DNA of 64,000 nt from contig NZ_CYUD01000006.1 of NCBI RefSeq assembly GCF_001458295.1, positions 226,833 through 290,832 on the forward strand, given 5' to 3'. This document shows positions 61,813 through 64,000 of the stretch, in pieces. Numbering within the stretch: position 1 is the stretch's first letter; every line of letters begins with the position of its first letter. A program made the position numbers and the translations under genes. A model generated the notes under the pieces. The model searched no databases. It saw only the letters and a list, made by a program, of their open reading frames with translations, and was not told where the DNA came from. The DNA comes from Ruegeria denitrificans. GTDB lineage: Bacteria > Pseudomonadota > Alphaproteobacteria > Rhodobacterales > Rhodobacteraceae.

Positions 61813-62811
61813 TTATTCGGTGGCAGAGATCATTCCGCTGATCAGTTGGTAGGACAACAGGTCCGCGATATCATGCGGATCGCGGACCAGGGGTTCGACC
61901 CGCGCCCGCAACCTCGTCAGATCGGACAGATAAGTGCTGTGTAGGGTGATGGCCTCGTCCATGGACACAAAGGTGAACTGTATCTGTCCGCCCGACGGGG
62001 TTTGCGCCGCCCGAGACAGATCGCAGGGCAGGACGGTGGCAATGCGGGGGTAGCCTCCGGTCGTCTGGCATTCGGGCAGCAGGATAAAGGGGTTCCCTGT
62101 GCCGGTCATCTGGATGTCGCCGGGGGTGATCACCTCGGACAGGATGTTTAATTGACCCTTTGCGGCAAAACCTTCCCCATCGCTTTCCAACTGCATACCC
62201 ATACGGTTCGCCCGCGCACCTCGTCGAAATGCGGTGTCGGTAAATCGGTCCAGCGTTTCAGCATCAAAAAGGGGGGTCTGGAAGCTGGCCAGTACGCGCA
62301 GGTTGCCCCCGGAAAACCGGTCATCTGGACGCAGTTTCATGCCAGTGCTGCCTGAATACGGCCCGACGGGTAGCCGGTCGCCGACCTGCACGGCGCGCCC
62401 GACATTTGCTGTTAGATGAGCGGATCGCGACCCCAGAATCAGCGGCACATCAATTCCGCCGCCAACATTCAAATAGCCATAGTTGCCCTGTTTGGCGACG
62501 CCAATCGTCAGCTTCTGACCCGCCTCCATTGAATGCGAAGCATTCCAGACAACCGGCGCCCCATCTATACTTGCCTGCATCGGCGCGCCGGTCAGGGCGA
62601 TGCTAGCCTGCTGGGTGGCCTCGAATGTGCCGCCCATCCCCGCCATTTCCAGCGCCGCACATTCCGGGTTTTGCCCCAGCAGCGCAGCACCCTCATGCAA
62701 CGCCAGCTGATCCGCAGCCCCGGACCGAGAAAGGCCCTGATCAAGATAACCCGTACGCCCCCGGTCCTGAATGGTGCAGGCGGGTCCGATTTGATGCACC
62801 AGTAGGCTCAT
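61813..62811 (-). CDS. pxpC: 5-oxoprolinase subunit C (KipA / biotin-dependent carboxyltransferase family)
   Basis: 332 aa: VHQIGPACTIQDRGRTGYLDQGLSRSGAADQLALHEGAALLGQNPECAALEMAGMGG is the conserved KipA N-terminus, and ITPGDIQMTGTGNPFILLPECQTTGGYPRIATVLPCDLSRAAQTPSGGQIQF is the family core. It forms a complex with PxpB (KipI). ATG 62811 overlaps pxpB's stop by 4 bp (ATGA). Confidence 0.95.
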   Translation of the reverse strand: MSLLVHQIGPACTIQDRGRTGYLDQGLSRSGAADQLALHEGAALLGQNPECAALEMAGMGGTFEATQQASIALTGAPMQASIDGAPVVWNASHSMEAGQKLTIGVAKQGNYGYLNVGGGIDVPLILGSRSAHLTANVGRAVQVGDRLPVGPYSGSTGMKLRPDDRFSGGNLRVLASFQTPLFDAETLDRFTDTAFRRGARANRMGMQLESDGEGFAAKGQLNILSEVITPGDIQMTGTGNPFILLPECQTTGGYPRIATVLPCDLSRAAQTPSGGQIQFTFVSMDEAITLHSTYLSDLTRLRARVEPLVRDPHDIADLLSYQLISGMISATE

Positions 62812-63560
62812 GAGGGGATTTCCTCACAGGTCGCACCGCCCGAGCCATCATTAGTCTCGCGGATATTATCCAATTCTGCGCGTGAAATCGGTGGGAACTC
62901 CATTTCATCCCCGGGGCGCAGCGCAAAGCTTTGTTCGGCTTCGGGGCGGAAACAGCGAAAGGCGGTTTGACCCACATGCCGCCATCCGGTCGGAGTTGGC
63001 CTGGAAAACAGCACGAACTGTGAGATCGCCAGAACCAGTGCCCCCTCTGGCAACATTGGAGTGAGTTCCTTAAGCCGCGGGATATCGAATTCAGGCCCCA
63101 ACGGTCCTAAGTAAGGCTGGCCGGGCGCAAAGCCGATGGTCAGCACGCGTACGCGGGATTCACCTAGCCGCTTTATTGCCTCTGAGGGCGACAGCCCTGC
63201 GGCTGCTGCGGCTTCATCAAACTGCGGGGCAAGTTTTCCGCCATATACGGTGGGCACCCGCCACAGACGACGCCCGGCCGGAAGCGGCTCTTGATACCAG
63301 TTTTTTTCACGAAGAATCTGTTCCACCTGTCTGTGGATTTCAACATGCGACAAGGCAACTGGATCAAACCGAATATATGCCGAGGCCAGAGACGCTGACG
63401 TCTCAATCACTCCGTCGCATCCCAGAAGGTCGATCGCATTGCGAAATGCCAACGCTGCGCGGTTTGAGGATTCGGCCATTGTATCGGCAAACGATACCAA
63501 CAGACCGTCCTGACCAACGGTCCGTATGCAAGGAAAAGGGTACGCGTGCGTAGCTGTCAT
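62808..63560 (-). CDS. pxpB: 5-oxoprolinase subunit B (KipI family)
   Basis: 250 aa: FPCIRTVGQDGLLVSFADTMAESSNRAALAFRNAID, WRVPTVYGGKLAPQFDEAAAAAGLSPSEAIKRL, VRVLTIGFAPGQPYLGPLGPEFDIPRLKELTPMLPEGALVLAISQFVLFSRPTPTGWRHVGQTAFRCF, which is the KipI core (GFxPGxPYLG). The frame opens at TTG 63614; ATG 63560 is preferred. First gene of the pxpBCA operon; the homologous KipI of Bacillus inhibits a sensor kinase, but with pxpA and pxpC present the oxoprolinase role is preferred. Confidence 0.93.
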   Translation of the reverse strand: MTATHAYPFPCIRTVGQDGLLVSFADTMAESSNRAALAFRNAIDLLGCDGVIETSASLASAYIRFDPVALSHVEIHRQVEQILREKNWYQEPLPAGRRLWRVPTVYGGKLAPQFDEAAAAAGLSPSEAIKRLGESRVRVLTIGFAPGQPYLGPLGPEFDIPRLKELTPMLPEGALVLAISQFVLFSRPTPTGWRHVGQTAFRCFRPEAEQSFALRPGDEMEFPPISRAELDNIRETNDGSGGATCEEIPS

Positions 63561-64000
63561 AATACTGTGCGTTTGGCTGTATCTTTCGGGCGAGGTGACC
63601 GTATCCTGGGCCAATGCGCAAGACCTGGCACGCGCGTTGTGTCGTTTTCAGCGCTCTGACTGGGAGCGAGTCGGGGAAATGGGCTGAAAACTGACTTGGA
63701 TTTGATGATCCGACTCGGTTGGGCCTTGTAGATGCGGGATCGGGACTCACTATATATGGGGTAGGCGGGTAGTTGGCCGACTGCTGTTGGCGAAGCAACC
63801 GGGTGTGCCCACTACATGGGTGGTGAAATTCACTTAGCTAGCTGCATCTTAATATATTGAAAAATATACTAAAAATATGAAACTACAAAAAAAACGCGCA
63901 AGATGTGATTTTCCACTTGCGGCTATTGGAGGTAAACCTTAGAACCCCCTTCACCGGCGCTACTGAGGTGGTGCTGACGGGCCGGAGAGACGGCTGGGCG
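63561..64000. other. Intergenic region upstream of pxpB to the window end
   Basis: No convincing gene. An inverted repeat, GTTTTCAGC (63644-63652) with GCTGAAAAC (63683-63691), lies about 85 bp before the pxpB start and could be a regulator site. From about 63840 the sequence becomes AT-rich (ATATTGAAAAATATACTAAAAATATG). The frame at 63403-63798 on the minus strand is rejected. Confidence 0.45.

Noticed and set aside
63403..63798. Open frame of 131 codons at the right end
   Set aside because: It overlaps pxpB in another frame, and its translation has no domain or SD.

Overview
The window looks like a 64 kb piece of an alphaproteobacterial chromosome from the marine Roseobacter group (Rhodobacteraceae). 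The evidence is the moderately high GC, the family content (Hint-domain protein with a HlyC-like acyltransferase, YcsF/KipI/KipA 5-oxoprolinase set, aerobic HemF, ClpS, D-Ala-D-Ala carboxypeptidase with a SPOR domain) and LacI-type control of sugar operons. All calls come from reading the sequence; no database search was run.

Layout. (1) 1-6.1 kb: a small-molecule/redox cluster (exported cysteine hydrolase, YHS protein, AhpD-like protein, LysR regulator, FMN-binding protein, exported alpha/beta hydrolase, PhzF-like protein). (2) 6.1-15.4 kb: a patchwork of single accessory genes (IS110 transposase, EamA transporter, SnoaL-like protein, alpha/beta hydrolase, GlxA-type regulator, three unrelated methyltransferases, GFA protein), separated by copies of a roughly 66 bp dispersed repeat. 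(3) 15.4-17.7 kb: a winged-helix/TPR membrane regulator divergent from a small secreted protein. (4) 18.2-22.9 kb: a decayed mobile element carrying a short prokaryotic Argonaute with an apparently inactive PIWI domain. Its upstream operon partner is reduced to a C-terminal stub, and the stub is joined to two recombinase genes resembling gmtY and gmtZ, both broken. The 3' part of a tRNA-Arg(UCU) gene at 23.3 kb looks like the right attachment site of an island lying to the left.

(5) 23.4-39.5 kb: an inositol/cyclitol catabolic locus: dehydrogenase, ABC importer, IolD, IolE, a 2-oxoglutarate dioxygenase, two IolB-like isomerases, a class II aldolase, an IolC-like kinase, two more Gfo/Idh dehydrogenases and a LacI repressor. 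Three near-identical 16 bp palindromes (TTGCAAYCGGTTGCAA) sit before iolG, between the divergent kinase and dehydrogenase genes, and before the lacI gene, and so define the regulon inside the window. (6) 39.6-49.2 kb: a genomic island in tRNA-Val(UAC), bounded by a 58 bp direct repeat and carrying an integrase stub next to the intact tRNA. Cargo: an AraC regulator, two exported amidohydrolases, a DUF3299-like protein, a porin, a TetR regulator and an enoyl-CoA hydratase-like protein. (7) 49.4-64 kb: core-like genes: modABC, hlyC-like/Hint pair, hemF, an SDR lacking its usual Lys, RsmC-like methyltransferase, clpS, HAD hydrolase, D,D-carboxypeptidase, a 4-hydroxyphenylpyruvate-dioxygenase-like protein and pxpBCA.

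The most interesting signals are the orphaned short Argonaute in a collapsed recombinase element, the cyclitol locus with an embedded dioxygenase and a metallopeptidase, the two tRNA-targeted islands, and a repeat family seen only in the accessory blocks.
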